A stretch of 64,000 bases of DNA from Cheilinus undulatus. Lineage: Eukaryota; Chordata; Actinopteri; Labriformes; Labridae. Positions 24,801 through 39,095 of this stretch are shown here, in pieces. The translations under genes and the position numbers were made by a program. Position 1 is the stretch's first letter, and each line of letters begins with the position of its first letter. The stretch covers positions 2,795,001-2,859,000 of the forward strand of contig NC_054875.1 in NCBI RefSeq assembly GCF_018320785.1, in the 5' to 3' direction. Under the pieces are notes generated by a model, which was given only the letters and a program-made list of their open reading frames with translations, had not been told where the DNA came from and made no database searches.

Positions 24801-26106
24801 TTAAAATAACCCTCTGTAGTACTGGAGTGCATTATTTTGGTTTGTTTTGCATGTGTCTACCTTACATGTGCCAATCTCATGACCTTTTTACTTTTTCTTC
24901 ATCCTGCCTGCTGGGATGAGGACACCAGGCACGTGCACACATAGACGTCAAGGGGCTCGAGCATCTTCCCTTTATCTTCCATGAGAGAAAGTTCCCTTTT
25001 ACTGGGACGTTTTTTTTTTTTCTTTAAATAGATGAATCTCTCTCTCTTCATATAGGCTATGCCGTTTATTCCTGTGTGCCAAACTAAGAGATTAAAAAAA
25101 AAACTCTAAAGTTCTGACATCCTCAGCAAACTTCTCTGTCTGTTGCCCCGAGGTGTTTTCTGCTGTTTCTGTTCTTGTTTATATAAGAGGTGAGTAAAGA
25201 ACAAAAGACAGCAGTAGGTTAAGTAGGGGAAGTTTTCTGTGGCCCATGGCTGCTTTCAATCCTTGTCTGTAAAACCATCATCATCAATCATCATCATCAT
25301 CATCATCCAGCCTCCTTCTTTGTCTACGTACACTGCCCCCTCCCTTTCTGTCTATGTGACTTACATTATTTGTTGACTTACCAAAACACCTTCATCGTCC
25401 ATCTGCCCAATCTTCTTATTTAAAAATTTAGTATTTGCGTTTCCTGCACACAGGCTGCTGTTTTCATTTTTTTTCCCCGCTTTTTTTCTGTTCTTGTTTA
25501 TATAAGCGGTGAGTAAAGAACAAAAGACCAGAGGTTACAAAAGACAAGACCAAGTATAGTTACCATGTGTGTTGCTAACGTTCATATGAGTCACTATCTG
25601 CCGTAATCAGTTTACTGTAGCTAAGGCTCTTCATCATGGTCATACAGGCTGATGTTCTGGTCTAAAGGGGACAGACTACAGGTGAATACAGGTACATGTG
25701 TCCAGAAATCTATCATCAATATCTTTGTATTGATATGCGCTGTTTAATTAAAATGCGCTCATTTGCATACATTTGCCAAGGCACTGGAGGTCAATAGGAT
25801 AAAAAATGAACTATTTTGATCACCCCCACCTCCAAAAAGAGGTAAACATTGAACTGTAGGACAGTCCCTCGCCATGATATTGTACATTTATTAATGTGTA
25901 TTGGTTTTACTTTTTAAATCAAAGTTTATCACCCTGGTTTGCTATAACAACCATGATTTTCTTTATGGTGGAAAAGTTATTTGTATCTATTGTGTATCAT
26001 CATTCTGCTTAAATATAGAAATGATTTTGCCCATCTAACCCAGCACTAATTTAAGCTCTGATCTGTTTGTAGGTCATATCACCGTTTGGATCTTGTCTTC
26101 CCAAAG
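24801..26106. other. Upstream region of the TNF-receptor gene with a 42-bp direct repeat
   Basis: A 42-base segment containing gtttatataag and ggtgagtaaagaac occurs at 25168-25209 and again at 25487-25528 with one mismatch. (ATC)n lies at 25271-25309. The repeated segment includes a TATA-like box and a donor-like gtgagt. The promoter of the TNF-receptor gene probably lies in this interval, but no start site can be fixed. Confidence 0.4.
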
Positions 26107-29100
26107 ATGGCATCTCCAGCTGTGATGATACTTTTATCGGTAAAAAAGAAAGACAACTATGTGAACTGTGGCATTACATAATTTTGGCTGGGAGGATTTA
26201 AAAATTGTGGACTTCCTGTTGACTTGGTGGCATGGGTCCAAGATGCTTTTTTGTAGGTCTGGGCCTGATACATATGGATACCAAATTTCCAAAATCTATT
26301 TTTTTTAGGGGTGCCACTGAGCTAATATACCAGACCCACCTACAAAAGCTGTAGCATTCCCTCTCAGTTACCCACTGAGGATTTTTCCACCAAGTTTGAT
26401 GTCTGTTCAAATACATTAAGCAGGTGAAAACTACTTCCTGTTTCATGGTAAAAAAAGAGCCATGGCCACACCTTTTCACGTAGACTTTTGACTTGCAAAT
26501 ATGTGTAAAGTCCATATCTGAGAATGTGCCTTTTCAGCAGGATTTGGCCAACCATTTAGCAATAGTAATGTGAAATTCTAAAGCAGTGACTTCCTGTTGC
26601 CAGAAGGTGGTGCTGCAAGTTTATTAAAATTTTCAAGTGTGAATGTATTAAAGCCCAGACTGATATGAAGCGCATGAATTTTGTCTCCAATATGATGATG
26701 TATGTCAGAGTTACAACTGTTCATGTTCATGTTGCTTCCTAAAAATAAACGCTTGGACTAAAAGTAAAGACTAAAATGTGAGGACTTTTTATGGACTATA
26801 ACTTAAGACATTTAATCTAAAGACTGAGACTAAAATTAAAAACAGCTATTAAAATCAGCACTGCTCAGATTTATATTTTTTGCTGCTCTTCATAGATACT
26901 CCTCATGACTGTCTTCATTGGCCGAACCCTCACATGTGGTCTACATCAGTATCAAACAGGAGATGGATGCTGCCCCATGTGTCCGCCAGGTAAGATCTAC
27001 CTGAATGTTCAAGAGTCATTGGGATATATTTTTTCTCCAATCAGTGATGCTAACAGAGAGGGTTTCATTCTTTCCTTTATCTGTTTTAAATAAAGTGTTT
27101 TTTTTTTAATGATTACATTTCTGCTAAAATTAAATATACCAAGAATAGTATGGAGAGTACCAAAGCTGTTAAATATGCACTCTAAAGAAGTGTTGTGTCT
27201 CAATGATGATAAAAATTCATGTTTATCTTTAACTGTTGTACTTAAGTAAATATTCAGAGCCAGTACTCTTTTACTTTTACTTTAGTGAAGGAGTTGAATC
27301 AGTGCTTCTACTTTTACCAGAGTTTTATTTTCATGAAAGCATGTGTACTTCTACTGAAGAACAGAATGTGAGGACCTTTGACACATAATCAACTATGTGG
27401 CTAGAAGTCACTCATAAGAGGCCTTGTCAACTTTATTTTCACCTAGCTGTGCTCTCCATATGTGTAAAATGTTTTTATTATTATTATTATTATTTTGAAC
27501 AGGAACTCGGGTTAGCAGGGACTGCACAGAATCCAGCGGCACCAGCTGTTCACCCTGCTCTGAAGGAACCTTCATGGACAGTTATAATGGATTAAATTCT
27601 TGCTACCCCTGTGCTAACTGTGATGCAGGTACTGAATATCTCTTCTCTTATAACAATAAAGTGTAACTGAACCCTCAGACCACCTTTTTCAGGTGACAAT
27701 GTATGTATCAGGATTTTTAGTAGTACTGATGATCAGGTAGGGTTCAAATCGAAACTTTCTAGCACAAAATATTTATTTGACATTTTGTGTAAAAAGGCGA
27801 GCCTATGGGATTTTTCAATGGGTTTTTGGATTAGTGCTGAAAATAAGCTCTGTTTCCAATAAAAGTTTATGAAACTTGCACGTTTTGTTTATAAAGATAA
27901 TCTTCATAAATTGATAATATAAGCATCATATCTGGTTCATTAATCTAACTGACGAAAGTAAAAAGCTAACGTCATGCTATTGAACTACAACACGGTCGAC
28001 TGAGTTTAACGCCATCACCAGCAGATACACGTGAACAGCTCAGTTGCTGCGCTTCAGATGATGATGTGTAATCTTCCCGACAATCGCTGTAGTCCTCGTT
28101 AGCTGTCTTTTAGCAACCAAGACATAAAAAGATACACAATTCAAAGGTGGGGCACGTTTCAGATGTTTTTATGTTGTAGGATAAAACGTTAAACTCTCCT
28201 GAACTTGTGTTCATCACAGACCTTATTTCAGGCATTTAACTGAAAACTCATTCAAAAATCCCGGAGACTTTCGAGGGAACCAGAAGTGCTAAAATGCTAA
28301 CTCACTTCCTGGTTTTAGGACTCATTCCTGCACCGCTCTATAGCAGCAACAGATTTATTAGAAATAAAAAACTGAAATATCACATTGACATAAGTATTCA
28401 GACTAGTGCTGGTAACTGATTAAAAAAATAATCAAGTTAATCACATAAATGAGCTGTGATTAATCATGATTAATCATCCATTAACTTGCATTTTGGTTTG
28501 AGATTAAATCATTACACATTTGGTAAACTATATCTTTAAAATTTTGACGTCTCAGAAAATGGTTTCTCCTTGGGTAGCTCGTGGTAAGTCTACCTTTAAC
28601 GGTTCTCACACTCAGACCAATAATCAGATTTATTAAGAGCAAAGACTGAATTATGTTGTGGCTGATAAGGGACAGTAGGAAGGAGTAGGTGGGTGTGTTA
28701 CATCCCCTCTCTTCCAGCCCTGTCTAGGACTTTTAAAGGCACTTTTTAAAATCCTGGGGTAGATGAACCTCAAAAGAAACTTGTGTTTTTTTCTAATTTT
28801 TTAAAAATTTATTCTAACATTCAACTAATCAGAAAAAACAGAAAAGCTTCCAGACAGCAAACATACAAGTAGAAATATGAAATAGTCACATAAGCAAATA
28901 TTTGTCAACATTGGACTACGATTGTTAAAAATCAGATCAGGTAGAGTAGAGTAGGGTCTTTTTAAGCCTTATTGATTTGAATATATTTTATTGAATTTGA
29001 AAATGGCCGGCTCATTCACTAACAGCATATCAGTAGTGTTGTCTCCGGCTGGGTGCTGCATGTCTCCTCTCTCCCTGCTCCCTCCGGCTCCCCTCCTCCT

Positions 29101-31042
29101 CTACCTGCAGGCTCCCTCCGCTCTCCCATCATGCATTGAGGTTGAGTCTGTCCCCTGTGCGTCTCTAGAGACATGAGTGCTGTTATGCCCCTATTGTTGA
29201 TTTATGAGTATTTAAGACAATAACAGAGAATCGTGACTGTTTCTATAAAATGCCTTATACTTTATATCGATGAATCTGTGAAACTATACCTCATTATTGG
29301 ATTTAACAACAGAGATTCTCTCTCTTGAGCACATAAACACAGAGTGTCTAAGATCCACTGTTAGTAATCGCAAGTTCAGACTTTTTCTTGTCATTTCAAC
29401 TTTAATCTCAACTAATCTCCAAAATTATGTTCTCCTTCGTAGGTGGTCCTGATCCTCTTCCATATTAAGACAACATAAAGATGTCTGGAAGGTTTCAGAT
29501 GACAGTCAAAGTGCTAATTTATCATTTCGGTATGTTTTGACAGGTTCTGGACTGACGATGAAGGAGCCGTGTACCAGGACGTCAGACACGGTTTGTAAAC
29601 CGGTCGAAGGATTTTACTGCGTAAAGTTGGACAAGCAAAGCTGCATCGAAGCACGGAAACACGCAGTCTGTGAACGAGGACAATACATCGCACAGAAAGG
29701 TCAGTTTAGGAATCAGAATACTAAATATTGTCAGTTTTGTTGGCTCAATTACAAAAATGATCATGGAGGAAGGGACGATGATGAGCTAAAAATAGATTTT
29801 TGTTAATGGAAACTGACAAAAATCAAGTCTAGTTTTCAACAAGGAAGAATCATAAATGATAGTGCTGGACTATTGTACTTTAAAAATCAGTAAATCTGTA
29901 ACTCTTCTGTGAATGAGAGAGGTAGAACTCACTAGAGCTGTGTATCTTCACAGGTGTCACAGTTCTAATCAGTTACAATTATCAGGCCAACACTTTGACT
30001 TGGTTCCATATCACAGTTCATGACTCATGATTGTTATTTCTGACATCTGCACCAAACTGATAAAAATCTGCATTTTACGTCTTTTAATTAGCTCAAACGG
30101 ACATCTGCTTTGAAAAATCTTTTCTTTGAAGGCGGAGCTTATGTGATGTAGAAACCTACCATTAGCCCTAGCCCTAATAATAACAAAAATATTGAATTAA
30201 AAATCATCTCTTATGTCAAATAAAATATTTGCATTAAAAAAACAGCTTTCAGAGAAAGCACATTAAAGTAGGCTTAATATTTGAAGGTTCTAGACTTTTT
30301 TCTCTTTCTTAATTGACTTGTTTTCTAAAACATGTTAATGACCAATGTAACATTAAAATCAAGCAGCCTTATCACCTCACACTTGCTTTCCTTTCCTCAC
30401 GCAAGACGATCAAATGTGATTGACACAGGTGTAAGTTTAGTCTTCAAATCTGATGGAGACGTACATTTATTATTTTTATATTTACAGGAACCTCCTACAC
30501 TGACACCGAGTGCTCCAACTGCACTGCTGGAACGTTTTCAAACGGAACCATGTCTTCTTGCCAGAAACACAAGCAGTGAGTCAAACATACATCAGACATG
30601 AATACAGCTGAGATTATGAGATCATACAGATGTTTCTGTACTAAATCTCCCTCTGTCATTACAGATGTGGCATCTCTCTGCTGCTGAAACCAGGAACAGA
30701 GTCAGAAGATGCCCAGTGCGGACATCTACACCCAGCCATAGTCGCAGTGATAGTCTGCATTTTTATTGGGTTAGCAATCTTGGTCTTCAGGAGACAGATC
30801 TGGAACTTTTTAACAAGTAAGATTTGTTTTGTGACTATAAAAACAGAATCATGTTTCAACCCAGCCTAAACCCTCATTACTGTTTTCTTTTTTATCATAG
30901 GACTGGGACGGATTATCTGCTTGGTATGTTTTATCCTCTTTACTGTTGTCGAGTTTAAATGTTGATTTTGTGGGTGATGAAAGAATCTGAATGATTTTAC
31001 TCTTTTCCATATTTGTAGAGAGGAGCTCCGCCTGCAGCTTAA
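26107..31042 (+). CDS. tnfrsf14-like: TNF-receptor superfamily protein, TNFRSF14/HVEM-like, eight coding exons
   Basis: Exons join in frame at GT/AG sites: 26107-26139, 26896-26989, 27503-27628, 29544-29699, 30488-30575, 30665-30816, 30901-30923 and 31019-31042, giving 231 residues. Residues 1-24 form a signal peptide (MASPAVMILLS then a hydrophobic run). Cysteine-rich domains follow at about 25-60 (YQTGDGCCPMCPPG), 61-102 (CSPCSEGTF), 103-145 (EGFYC, CERGQYI) and 146-184 (CSNCTAGTF). A transmembrane helix covers about 190-207, and the tail has only 24 residues (RRQIWNFLT to PPAA). The CRD pattern, with EGFYC in CRD3, is that of fish HVEM-like receptors, which sit at the cell surface and bind TNF-family or Ig-like ligands. 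There is no death domain and no TRAF motif. CD40-like naming is the main alternative. Introns hold MITE fragments (about 26738-26866 and 27225-27375). The final two small exons are the least certain. Confidence 0.82.
26738..26866. mobile_element. MITE fragment, same family as 60397 and 61049
   Basis: Shares cttggactaaaagtaaag and actaaaatgtgagga with the two elements at 60-61 kb and ends in gcactgctc. Truncated copy in intron 1 of the receptor gene. Confidence 0.65.
27225..27375. mobile_element. Fragment of the CAGAGGTGG MITE family
   Basis: acttttactttagtgaagg and gtgtacttctactgaag are inverted-style copies of the 22280 element interior. No ends are kept. It lies in intron 2 of the receptor gene, followed by an (ATT)n tract at 27474-27495. 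Confidence 0.5.
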
Positions 31043-31176
31043 CCAGCACATATGAATGAGATTAGTGATGGGAACTCCAGCTCTTAGGGGGACCTGGATC
31101 ATCTGGCTCAGCTCAGACTCTTTTTGATAAATTTGGCTTTTTAAGCCAGCTGTATTCAACAATGCCTTGCCATATA

Positions 31177-32787
<1,611 letters not shown>

Positions 32788-32789
32788 TA

Positions 32790-33594
32790 AATATATTTGT
32801 GTTTAGAATTTATGTTTAATAACAGTTTTATCATATTTCCCAAGCAGTTAGCTAATCTTTTCACACGGTGGCCTGCCACTACTGGACAGACAGTTTATCT
32901 GAGATGCCATACATCTCAGAAAGGAGATACTGTAATTTACTGTACAACACATTTCTAGTTTAGATTTTTTTTTAAATTCACCTTTATTCAATGACAAAGT
33001 CTGGCAGTAACAGTCATGAAAAAACCACATTACAAACATTTCAGACTAAGAATCATTTCATAAATCAAATAGAGAAAAATGTCAGGTCTCATCTGGGGTT
33101 AAATTATATACCTCACTACTATAATTGGAGAGCTGTCTGTCTGTCTGTCTGGATTTGCAGACCTCCCTGTTGCTCCAATTCTCATTCATACCTATCAGAG
33201 GACTTCTTGGATACACTGGGTCAAAACTGGAAGCATAACAACATCATAAAGATGTATAGATTTGGTATAAAACTCCAAAATTCAGGTCCCCATCCACCGA
33301 TACGACTGACATGCTGACGTACAGCGAGTGTATTGCATCACTTCCTTTTAGTGCTGCAGCTCTCTTGCTGTTTCTTACGCCATTACACACCCCAACAAGA
33401 ACAAGAAGACACTGCGTTTTCTTACATCTCTATGGCGCTACACTGTAAGTTCTTTTAAGAGTGGTCTGAAAACACTGCTTTTCTCTAATGGGGGTGTGTG
33501 TGTGGGTGGGTGTGTGTGTGTGGGGGGGGGGGTGTGTGTGTGTGTGTGTGTGTGTTGGGGGTGTTGTTCAAGTTTTTTATTGCTTTTACTCTTT
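32790..33594. other. Intergenic stretch with GT/G-run microsatellite
   Basis: (GT)n mixed with G-runs lies at 33485-33556, and a short ctgt repeat at 33133-33150. No coding features. Confidence 0.5.
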
Positions 33595-33676
33595 GTTTTT
33601 ATCTTGTGTAAAGCACATTGAGTCTATATTTGTATGAAATGTGCTATATAAATAAAGTTGAATTGAATTGAATTAT
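33595..33676 (+). repeat. LINE 3' end with (TTGAA)n tail
   Basis: gtaaagcacattgagtc and gctatataaataaagttg are the typical 3' end of L2-like fish LINEs, here followed by ttgaattgaattg. Confidence 0.65.
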
Positions 33677-34859
33677 GCCTTTGACTGTTAGATGAAGTAC
33701 AGTATATTAGCATTTTGTGTGTACTCTAAGGAGTACAGATGACCTGCACTGTACAGCTGTGTGTGAATTGAATTGCTGATTGCTTTTTCTGTTCGTCTTA
33801 ATCTTCTGTAAATTGAAATGTGCTACACAAATGAAGCAAAATTGAACTGAATGAAAACTTACTCCTGCTTCCTCATCACAGAACAATGCTGAGTTGTGAG
33901 TTGTGAGTTATAATGATAATATTCATGATCTGAGTACAGCACATAGATTACATTACTAACTAGGATGCTGATAGGTAAGTTGGTGCACAAACGCATATGA
34001 CATGCAGCATTTTACCACAGTATTTTAGATTACAGTTAAGATCTATTAGTGCATGTGTGCATGTGAGCTGAGGCTTTCACCACAGTCGTTTCAGTTACAG
34101 TTACTACACTACTTTGTGCAAATGTGCATGTGAGATGACTGAGATGTATTCCTGAGACTAGAGAAGGCAGCGATCATAGTGTCCTGGGCCCAGAGCGGGC
34201 TCGCACTCAGAATCAGCTTTACTGACATGTTTATCAAACATGTAACTAAATGTTATTATAAAATCAAAGTTATACATTATATTTTACTGTAACAGTGCCT
34301 GTTTTTCTGTTTGTGGTGCTAATAATGTGGCAAAGTTAAATATATGCCTTCAGCATCAGTGTTTTAAACATGCTGTTCACTGTCTGAATGCTTCAGTGAT
34401 TCTTTCAGTGTTCATTTCTCATCCATTCTTAATACAGAATTAGAGCTTTACCAAACTGGAGTGTTGGCATCTGAGTCTCTGGAAGTAACATCAATATAAT
34501 TCCCACATTTTTAGAGGGATTAGTTGGTGAAATAAGAAGTTCAGGCACCCTACAAACTAAATGTTAAAGCTCTGACTATCTGAAGGTGGTATCCAAAATC
34601 CTTTAACCAAACAGGATCATCTATTACTAAAGTTAGCTCAATATCTGATGTAGTTTTCACTTTGCCCTCTCTAGTAGAGGGCAGAGAAATAATATTATCC
34701 TGTTTGAGGTGTAACAAACAAAGTTTACAAATGTCTGTAATAATCATGTTTACCATGCAGAGTCCTGTTTAGACAGAAAGGACCAGAAGCCGCACCCAGA
34801 TTTCAGGCAAAGTATCACAGGGACTAGGAATAAGCTGGATAGGCCAGTTTTAGGAGAAG
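33677..34859. other. Intergenic stretch, nothing recognised
   Basis: I find no gene, RNA or bounded repeat. A short ttgagttgtgag duplication occurs near 33890. Confidence 0.45.
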
Positions 34860-35580
34860 TTATGAAAACTGTGCTAGCTTTAGCTTCATTACTTCTAGCT
34901 AAAGCTAGCACAGCTACAACAGCCATGTAATTAAAATTACTACATAAGTCAGTGTATTTAAGTTAGCTTTAGCAACATGAGCTTTAGTAACTGCAGCTAC
35001 AATTAATGTAGCTACGTAGCTTACATAACCGCTATGTGGCTAGTTTAGCTGCATTATCTATGGAGCAGTGTGACTACATAGGTAGGCAGCTTAATTATCT
35101 ACATTTTGGTTATCTACATAGCTAACAGCTAATCATCCAAAGAGCTTCATTATCTACATAACTGGCAGAGCTACATAGCTTTATTCTATACAATGCTAAT
35201 AAAGCTACATAGCTTAGATTTCTACATGGCTAATGGAGCAATATGGGTATGGAGCTTGGTTATCTACGTAGATCAAGTATCTGATGTAGCTACAGAGCTA
35301 AGTTATCTACGTATATAGCTAAGGAATCTACTTGGCTACATAACTTAGGTTTCTACATAGCTAACAGAGCTACATAGCTATGGAGTTTTATTATCTACAT
35401 AGCTAATGAAGCTATATAGCTATGTAGCTTAGTTATCTAAGTAGCTTAGTGATCTACTAAGTTAACGGAATATGTAGCTGAGTTATCTTCAAAGCAAATA
35501 TAGCCCATATAGCTTTATTTTATACATAATTAATGGAGCTACATAGCTACAAAGTTTGGGTATCTACATAGCCAACAGAA
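34860..35580. repeat. Degenerate AGCTA-rich minisatellite, about 42-bp period
   Basis: About 720 bp dominated by tctacatagcta and gagctacatagct words. Neighbouring copies of tctacatagctaa are 42 bp apart where best preserved. The words are self-complementary (AGCT, TAGCTA), so either strand can fold. The array ends where LINE sequence begins. Confidence 0.85.
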
Positions 35581-35584
35581 CAAA

Positions 35585-37915
35585 TGTATTAGAAACTGTG
35601 ATGGATAAGTGGGAAAATGATTTTTCTAGTTTATTTTCTGGGTGCAATAATTTATCTGATGATGTATTTCTGAATGAAATCATTTCTCTGAAAAACAGAA
35701 AGGAGTTTGAAATGTTATCTGATATAAACAAAAGCAATAGGCTCTTGAACGCTAAATTTTCAACAGGTGAGGTAAAAAGTGTTGTAGAAAAATGTAAACT
35801 GAAGAAGACTACTGGATTTGATGAGATTTCATATGAGGTACTGAAGTCACCAAGGCTGTTCAGCATATTACACAATTTATTTCAGTTCTGTTTCAATAAT
35901 AGCATTATTCCAACACAGGGGGATAGGAGTCATATATATATATATATTTATTTATGGGGGGGGAATTCTGGACCTTGCTAATTTTGAAACCCTGGCTACA
36001 GCCCTGACCATCCCCCTGATTTTTTTTTACAACTCAACTACTGGATAAGACTATCATTAAACCCATCCCAAAATCTTTGAAAAATGATCCCAGGATTCCC
36101 CTCAACTACAGGGGTATTAGTCTTATTAGCTGCGTGTATAAATTATGTTCTTCACTGTTAAACTGCAGGCTGGTTGACCATCTAGAGGGTGTACTAGTGG
36201 TTGAGCAAAATGGCTTTAGAAAAGGAAGGGCATGTATTGATCATATCTATGTAGTCACTTCAATTATTCCAGCTAGAATTAAAGAGAGCAGATCAACCTT
36301 TGTTTTATTGATTTCAAGAAGGCATTTGATTGGATAAACAGGGATCTTCTGCAATATAAGTTGTTAAATGTTGGTGTAAACGGGAAGTTTTTCTCTGCCA
36401 TTGAGTCACTATATCAAGCACCTGTTGCCTGTGTTCAGGTAAATGAATATACAGCAGGATGGTGTTAAACAAGGAGATATTTTGTCCCCAACATTGCTTT
36501 CTATTTACATAGATGACCTAGCCTTACAGATTAAAGCCTCTGACACTGGAATTAAAATTGAAGATCAGAATGTTGGAATATTATTATATGCAGATGACGT
36601 GGTTTTACTAGCTGAACATGAAGAGGACTTAGAGATAATGCTGAACATTGTTGCAGAATGGTGCTGGAAGTGGAGACTTGTGGTAAACCAAGACAAAACA
36701 CAAGTAGTGTATTTTAGGGAAAAACCTGCTGAAAGAAGCTCTTTTGTTTTTAATTCAGGTTCATTGGTGCTGTCATACAATGATCATTATAAATATCTTA
36801 GTTTGACTTTAGATGAACACATGACATTTAAAGAAGCAGTGAGTGTTCTCTTTCAGTCAGCAGGTAGAGCTTTAGGATCAGTATTAAACAAAGTTGTAAT
36901 CTTGGATTTCAAACGTACACACAGCTCTATAATTCATGTGTATGCCCAGTGTCTGACTATGCCTGTGGTGTTTGGGGGTCCCAGGAGCATCAGAGCTCTT
37001 ATTCTATACATTACAGAGCGATTCAGGCCTGCCTGGGAGTTCATAAATGTACATCAGTCCTGGCTATGAGTGGAGACATGGGATGGGAGCCTCCAAACAT
37101 CAGACACAAATGTGAGATGCTGCTGTTCTGGAATAGGCTTGTAAGGATGTCTGATCAGAGACTCACTAAAAAGATTTGTAGTCGGGGTGTTTCTCATTGT
37201 CACCCTGGGCCAAAGAAATGAAAACTGTTTTTAAAGTTAAAAACATGTCATTCATTTTTCAAAATAAGCTACTATGTGAAATCCAGGACATTAAGAGTTC
37301 TGTGTTTACTTAGTACAGACAGAAATGGTCTGTCAATATATGGTGTAAACCAAAACTATGAACATATTGTCTCATGAAGAATAGTTATGATGTAGAGTTT
37401 TATGTGAAGTACAATCTCACTAGAAGACAGGGATCATTATGTGCACAGTTGTGCTCAGGAACCCCTAGCCATAGAGTCTGGCAGGTTTAATGCCATTCCA
37501 GAGGAAGACAGAGTGTGTTTACTGTGTGACTTTGGTGAAACTGAGAACCAGATTCATTTTCTGTTTACTGTCCAATTTCTGATGACTTAAGGGATTTGCT
37601 TTTTAGGAAAATGTCCTTGATTAATGCAGACTTTTTCTGGTTTGATGATTATGAAAAACTTGAGTTCTGTTTCAGAAAAGGAACTTTTGCCAGAGCAGAT
37701 TTTATCTGCAAGGCCTGGGAGAAACGGAAGAATTTATTGTTTGCTACTGAGCTGAGAAAAGATCACACAACCTTATAATTTTATATATATATATATTTTT
37801 ATCTTTTTGTAAAACACTGCAATTGTATTTTTTGGGTGTCTTATAAACCCATAAGGGGTTGGGCACTTTTTTTGCATGACATGTTAATAAAGTACAATCA
37901 TCATCAATCATCATC
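35585..37915 (+). pseudogene. Non-LTR retrotransposon ORF2 remnant
   Basis: Pieces in several frames: residues around KKTTGFDEISYEVLK (35800), then NYRGISLISCVYKLCSSL (36100), QNGFRKGRACIDHIY (36210), GVKQGDILSPTL (36460), and the active site YADD at 36587-36598, then a C-terminal piece with CLLCDFGETENQIHF (37520) and WEKRKNLL. This order is that of a LINE reverse transcriptase with C-terminal domain. The clade (I/Nimb-like or similar) is not settled. The 5' part is missing, a 100-bp insertion lies at 35925-36030, and at least two frameshifts occur (36330 and after 37070). The 3' tail ends in atcatcaatcatcatc repeats at about 37900. Confidence 0.85.
35925..36030 (-). repeat. Short repeat inserted in the LINE
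   Basis: Separates LINE residues FNNSIIPT from KPIPKSLKN. It contains (TA)n and a G-run, then the inverse complement of the 18869-18920 repeat (ccctggctacagccctgacc). Probably an end fragment of a DNA element. Confidence 0.65.
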
Positions 37916-38127
37916 AATCTAATAGCAACAAATTTAGGTGGAGGAAAAAATCCCTTTAAAAAATTTCTTGTGTTTTTTACAGCATCTGGTGACCCCCAAG
38001 GAGGTCCTGACCCACCATGTTGAGAACCACTGGCTTAGAGAACAACTTTACTAGACAAGCAAATTTTGGCTTGTTGCCTTTATCCGGGTCATTAAGAAAC
38101 AGACTGCAAACATTTAAAAACACTGGT
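37916..38127. other. One hAT terminus without a visible partner
   Basis: tggtgacccccaaggagg followed by ttgagaaccactgg at 38019-38032 is a hAT (Charlie-like) right end. The left end was not found, so this is a truncated copy. Confidence 0.5.
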
Positions 38128-38290
38128 ACGTACAGCTCATTCAGAAAGTATTCAGACCCCCTTTACTTTTTTTCACTTTTGTTATTTTTTAGCCAGATGC
38201 AACAGCCATTAAAATTCATTTCTATTCTCATTTATTTAAACTCAGTGCTCCATCATGACAAAAATGTAAAATAGAATGGTTGAAATAAAA
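38128..38290 (+). repeat. Tc1-like terminal fragment
   Basis: gctcattcagaaagtattca followed by gaccccctttactt is the start of a well-known fish Tc1-type terminal repeat. No transposase follows. Confidence 0.6.
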
Positions 38291-38865
38291 TGAAGACTGG
38301 CAGGATGTTTGAGAAATGAATCAAGCATAACATTCAACCACTAAAACTCATTTTTCTGTTCAGGAATGACAGTAAATAACTATAATTTGATCAAAAAATA
38401 ATAATGTGCTTTACTATTTTTTTTCGGGGTTTTTTTGTAAACCAGTAAATTTGAACATTCATGGATAATAATAATAATTATATTTTAGTATTAAAAATAT
38501 CATTTGGGTTAAAGAGCTTCTACATATTGGTGTATTAACCATTGCAGAGACATCAAAAATTGATTTTGATAATTACCAATGCTGTTGATTTAGGGCAGCT
38601 GTGGCATAAACCTTACTTTGGTTAGGGTTAGGGTGGTCTAATACATTTGTTAAGCTCTGTATCAACTCTTTAATAATGTTGTTGTTTCTAACATGCTGAA
38701 TGTCCACTTATCCTCTGTTTTATGGTCCAGTCTCCTCTGTTATTAAAGAGCTAGTGCACAGTTTAACATGTTTTTTCAGCTGTAAACTGAACACATCAGT
38801 GCTGGCATTACTGAAGGACTTACAGACTGTAACACTGACAACATCAAGTCCTGTGCTGACAATAA
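38291..38865. other. AT-rich stretch, nothing recognised
   Basis: No feature apart from a short ttagggttagggt near 38625. Confidence 0.4.
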
Positions 38866-39095
38866 CATTGCCAGTAGACAGACTCAGTGCTTCCCTGATA
38901 ACAAACCCTGGGTTTGTTTGAGGGCTTTCAGAGGGGGTGACAGGGAAACTACTAAGGCACTTCAAAAGGAATTAAACGTGAAAACTGTGAACAGAAAACA
39001 AGCCTATAAACACAAACTGGAGCAGCAGCTGCAGCAGGATAGAGTGAGGCAGGTCTTCATGAGGAAGATCACGGATATGGAGGACAAAGGATGAC
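38866..39095 (+). pseudogene. LINE ORF2 fragment
   Basis: The translated pieces NKPWV, FRGGDRETTKALQKEL and YKHKLEQQLQQDRVRQV match the linker between endonuclease and reverse transcriptase in fish L2/Rex-type LINEs. Short and frameshifted. Confidence 0.55.
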
